64,000 nucleotides of DNA from Jiangella anatolica (lineage in GTDB: Bacteria > Actinomycetota > Actinomycetes > Jiangellales > Jiangellaceae): assembly GCF_003236295.1 (NCBI RefSeq), contig NZ_POTW01000018.1, positions 1-64,000 of the forward strand, given 5' to 3'. The translations under genes and the position numbers were made by a program. Positions 61,564 through 64,000 of this stretch are shown in pieces; positions within the stretch are counted from its first letter, which is position 1; the number at the start of each line of letters is the position of its first letter. The notes under the pieces were generated by a model, which did no database searches, had not been told where the DNA came from, and worked only from the letters and a program-made list of their open reading frames with translations.

Positions 61564-62606
61564 TACGCCGGCCCGAGATATTCGACGGAGTAGCCACTGA
61601 AGGCGAGGCCACCGTCAGTTCCCCAGACGGAGCTGGCGAAGTTGTTCTCGAAGAAGAAGCAGATCGCCCTGCCGGCATTCACCGTGACGGTGATCCCGAT
61701 GTCCGCGCCCGTGGCACCAGTGGTACTGGTCTGGATGTTGCCCTGGCGGAGCATCGTGCCCTCGCTGGTGCCATCGGCTGGTGCGTCGTGGATGTAGATC
61801 CGGTTCGAGGCGGAGATGCCGCCTGCCTTGAACTGGCCCCACATGCGGATGCGATAGCGGCCCGTGACCGGGACGATGCGTCTGGACGAGTGGCCGTCAG
61901 AAGCCCAGGTGCCGCGACTGTCCTGCGTGGTGTAGGAGACCCTGGTCTTTGTCGAGGCGGCGATGTTCGCGTCAGCGGTCTGTGCGCAGAGGATGTAGTA
62001 AGCGTCGGTCAGGTCCTGCTGGCGAACCTGGAGCGTGTTCGACGCTCCAGCGATCGTCTTGTTCGACAGCGTTTGGGCGTTCGTGGTGCCAACAACGGCG
62101 CCGGTCGCGCCGTGCGCGGCAGTGGCCGCGATGTGGCCGTCCAGCGTGGAGTCCAGGGCCGCGAGGTCCGTCGTCAGGTTCGTCACGCTGGACTGGGCGA
62201 TGTTCGTCAGCGTGTTGCTGGTGCCCGAGATGGTCTTGTTGGTCAGCGTTTGAGCCTGGCTGGTGCCCACCACGTTGCCGGAGGTGACGCCATGCACTCC
62301 CGTGCTGGCGTCGATGTGCTCCTGGGGCTCGCGGAAGTCACGAGCCGTGGCCATGTGCCGGACCTTGGCGCCGTTCTCGTGCGGGAGGGCCGCAGTGCCG
62401 TCCTGGGCACGCTGGATGGTCCACAGACCACCAGCGCGGTTGGTGACGGTGACGATCTCTTCAGTCGAGGTGTCCGGGTCCAGCACCGCCGTGAACGGCG
62501 TGCTGGCCGGGTAGCCCGTGGCGCCGGCCACGGTTATGGTGGTGGCGCCGCCGTCGACCCCGCCCTGAATCGTCGCCTCGGAGGCGATCGAGCTGTAGAA
62601 GCGCAC
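61563..62606 (-). CDS. Phage tail fibre-like protein
   Basis: A 347-residue protein. An N-terminal adaptor (MRFYSSIASEATIQGGVDGG) is followed by two tail-fibre repeats (VVGTSQAQTLTNKTISGTSN and VVGTTNAQTLSNKTIAGASN) and a C-terminal C1q/TNF-like beta-sandwich (GRYRIRMWGQFKAG; YIHDAPADG; FSGYSVEYLGPA). Such proteins form trimeric host-binding fibres. It is in the tail module, two bases after the upstream stop. Confidence 0.8.
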   Translation of the reverse strand: MRFYSSIASEATIQGGVDGGATTITVAGATGYPASTPFTAVLDPDTSTEEIVTVTNRAGGLWTIQRAQDGTAALPHENGAKVRHMATARDFREPQEHIDASTGVHGVTSGNVVGTSQAQTLTNKTISGTSNTLTNIAQSSVTNLTTDLAALDSTLDGHIAATAAHGATGAVVGTTNAQTLSNKTIAGASNTLQVRQQDLTDAYYILCAQTADANIAASTKTRVSYTTQDSRGTWASDGHSSRRIVPVTGRYRIRMWGQFKAGGISASNRIYIHDAPADGTSEGTMLRQGNIQTSTTGATGADIGITVTVNAGRAICFFFENNFASSVWGTDGGLAFSGYSVEYLGPA

Positions 62607-62608
62607 GG

Positions 62609-63544
62609 CTACCTCGTGTAGTTGATCGTGATGGGGTTGGCGTCCTGAAGGCGTCGGCGCTCCTTCTCGACCTCCAGCTCATGCAGGCCACGGAAGTACT
62701 CGGCGAGCTGGTTGATATCGATGGGGCGGGTCCGCGACCACTCGCGGGCCTCAGCACTCTGGACGCCGGCAGTGCCCAGCGGCAGAGAGGCGACCATGCG
62801 GTGCAGCGCGCCGTACATGACGGCGGGCCAGGCGCTGATCTCCAGACCCGAGTCCGTGAACTCGCCCTCGGACTGGATCTGCGAGGGGCGCTTCATGTAG
62901 CGCACCCGAACGGTGCGCCCGGGCGTGAGGTGCGGCGGCAGGATGATCGAGCGGCCGGTTGGGAACTCCGAGGGCGCAGCGTTGCGGTTAAACCGCCACT
63001 GCGTGATCGGCACCCACGCCTTCTGCGGGCCAACCTCGTCATAGAGGACGTTCGTGACGTCCTCGGTGTCGGCCGGCATGGAGAACGCCTGCACCACGGG
63101 CTGGAACGCGAACTCGGTCTGCCCAAGGCCGTACAACGACGGCCAGAGGTTCCCGATCACGTCGTTGATCCGTTGGAGGATGGTGTGCCTGGGGAAGCGA
63201 GGCTGGAAGGTGACCAGGGTTCCCTCAGCCCACGCCGAGGGACGCGAAGAGCCCCACCCCCTACCTGTCGGAAGGAGGGTCACGGTGCCGTCGACAGCGG
63301 TGGCCACGTACACCAGCTCGGTGCCGATCTCGGCAACGCCTCTGGAGACCTGGCCCTGCTCTGCAACCCGGAAGGTCGTGGTGCTCTCGCTGATGGACTC
63401 CCCCAGGTAGGTCACCTGGCCCACGTCCGTGGTGTGACCCGACAGCTCCTGGAGGGTCTCCTCGATCAGCTCGGAGGTGGCGTACCTGGGCTCGTCCGGG
63501 GTGGGCGCAGGCCCACCGCCGTCGCCTGGGACGATGACGGGCAT
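62609..63544 (-). CDS. Phage structural protein, unknown
   Basis: A 311-residue protein starting MPVIVPGDGGGPAPTPDEPR. It has a segment ELVYVATAVDGTVTLLPTGRGWGSS and a helical C-terminus (LAEYFRGLHELEVEKERRRL). TAATG overlap with the preceding gene. The features suggest a tail or head-tail connector component; no family is certain. Confidence 0.6.
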   Translation of the reverse strand: MPVIVPGDGGGPAPTPDEPRYATSELIEETLQELSGHTTDVGQVTYLGESISESTTTFRVAEQGQVSRGVAEIGTELVYVATAVDGTVTLLPTGRGWGSSRPSAWAEGTLVTFQPRFPRHTILQRINDVIGNLWPSLYGLGQTEFAFQPVVQAFSMPADTEDVTNVLYDEVGPQKAWVPITQWRFNRNAAPSEFPTGRSIILPPHLTPGRTVRVRYMKRPSQIQSEGEFTDSGLEISAWPAVMYGALHRMVASLPLGTAGVQSAEAREWSRTRPIDINQLAEYFRGLHELEVEKERRRLQDANPITINYTR

Positions 63545-63804
63545 TACACCCACACTCCGTTCATGCGTATCCGGGCGCCGTAGCTGTCCCAGGTGGACCC
63601 GTCGCGAGCGCGGACGCCGCCAGCGGGAACGACGGGCGGCTCGAAACCGCGAGTGATCCAGATGTCAGAGACGTGGACCTTGGGCGCCGGGCCAGCGGCG
63701 GGGACACGGAAGAGCGCGATCTCACCGACGTGGACCCTGGCCGGAGGAATGACAGGGTCCAGCCGGAACAGCGAGAGGTCGGCTATTTCGACATGGGCGG
63801 CCAT
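63544..63804 (-). CDS. 86-residue phage protein with three internal repeats
   Basis: Three ~20-residue units can be seen: HVEIADLSLFRLDP, VHVGEIALFRVP and VHVSDIWITRGF, joined by Pro/Ala-rich spacers, then VVPAGGVRARDGSTWDSYG. The start MAAHVEIADL overlaps the previous stop by one base. Probably a small tail component; function unknown. Confidence 0.65.
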   Translation of the reverse strand: MAAHVEIADLSLFRLDPVIPPARVHVGEIALFRVPAAGPAPKVHVSDIWITRGFEPPVVPAGGVRARDGSTWDSYGARIRMNGVWV

Positions 63805-64000
63805 CAGGCCGCCGCCGTCACTGTGACCTCAGCGCGAAGGTTCGCCCAGTTCGTGACGCTGTCGATCTCGGCGCCGCTGAGAACCAGGTTGACCTGGTTC
63901 CACGTGGTTCCCGTGAGGGCCTGCGCACTGGACGTGGCGATCACCGTGGAGGCACCCTCAATGAGCTGGAGGGTTGCGGTAGCCGTGCCGGCGTCCACCT
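63804..64000 (-). CDS. Phage tail-associated protein, N-terminus beyond right edge
   Basis: Only the last ~65 codons are present: AGTATATLQLIEGASTVIATSS, then WNQVNLVLSGAEIDSVTNWANLRAEVTVTAAA. Extracellular-type beta-rich, Thr/Ala-rich sequence, as in tail or fibre subunits of actinophages. The frame continues to the edge. It overlaps the next gene by one base. Confidence 0.6.
   Translation of the reverse strand, partial: VDAGTATATLQLIEGASTVIATSSAQALTGTTWNQVNLVLSGAEIDSVTNWANLRAEVTVTAAA

Larger units (their letters stand above)
55976..64000. mobile_element. Prophage, left part (continues beyond right edge)
   Basis: From the split cyclase gene to the edge: zinc-finger-like protein, tyrosine integrase, small early genes, endonuclease VII-like gene, lysis cassette and leftward tail genes. 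GC content drops visibly and codon use becomes more even. The order and the long tail proteins suggest a tailed (siphovirus-like) temperate phage. Head, packaging and repressor genes would be beyond the edge. Confidence 0.9.

Overview
The window is GC-rich actinobacterial chromosome (about 72% GC by eye in the core, visibly lower in the last 8 kb). The gene order is the Actinomycetota translation/envelope block: ffh, rpsP-khpA-rimM-trmD-rplS-lepB-rnhB-DUF2469, yraN-comM-dprA, xerC, an M23 peptidase divergent from rpsB, then rpsB-tsf-pyrH-frr-cdsA-rlmN. This is the order of Mycobacterium tuberculosis Rv2909c to Rv2880c. The genus cannot be fixed from the sequence alone; a large-genome soil actinomycete (for example Jiangellales or Propionibacteriales) would fit.

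Layout: 1-3.8 kb is a leftward MarR-M55-M20-S9 peptidase operon divergent from an SDR oxidoreductase, with a MarR-type operator between them. 4.6-5.7 kb encodes an unusual fusion of two DivIVA motifs with a glyoxalase/VOC domain. 5.9-11.3 kb is rlmN, cdsA, frr, pyrH, tsf and rpsB, leftward. 11.7-19.2 kb interrupts the canonical rpsB-M23 junction with a hipBA toxin-antitoxin pair, a membrane-anchored protein that seems to have lost its signal peptide, and a dipeptide/oligopeptide ABC importer. 19.5-21.3 kb is a double M23 peptidase frame running without a stop into a toxin-like domain, followed by an antitoxin-like gene. 21.5-24.3 kb is an aminotransferase, a four-copy ~147-bp tandem repeat and xerC. 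24.5-28.2 kb holds yraN, comM, a small ORF, dprA and dodecin, all pointing opposite to their canonical orientation, so the segment looks inverted in place.

28.4-33 kb is the canonical DUF2469 to rpsP block. 33-55.7 kb is accessory: a regulator/microprotein/MFS unit with a perfect 10-bp operator palindrome; an amidohydrolase overlapping ffh; an APH(6)-type kinase; an ABC exporter; a large secreted subtilase with nine BNR/Asp-box repeats divergent from a TrmB-LuxR regulator; an AlkB-like dioxygenase under an SOS-box-like site; an AraC regulator; a methyltransferase; an ECF sigma factor; five dihydrofolate-reductase-like paralogues; and a TPR protein.

From about 55.97 kb to the right edge is a prophage. 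It has split a cyclase (kynurenine-formamidase-like) gene after about codon 63. Its left end carries an integrase operon with an operator-like palindrome, then a small membrane protein, an endonuclease VII-like gene, a lysis cassette (holin, amidase, XhlA-like protein) and tail genes read leftward. The right attachment site is outside the window. No tRNA, rRNA, CRISPR array or riboswitch was recognised.
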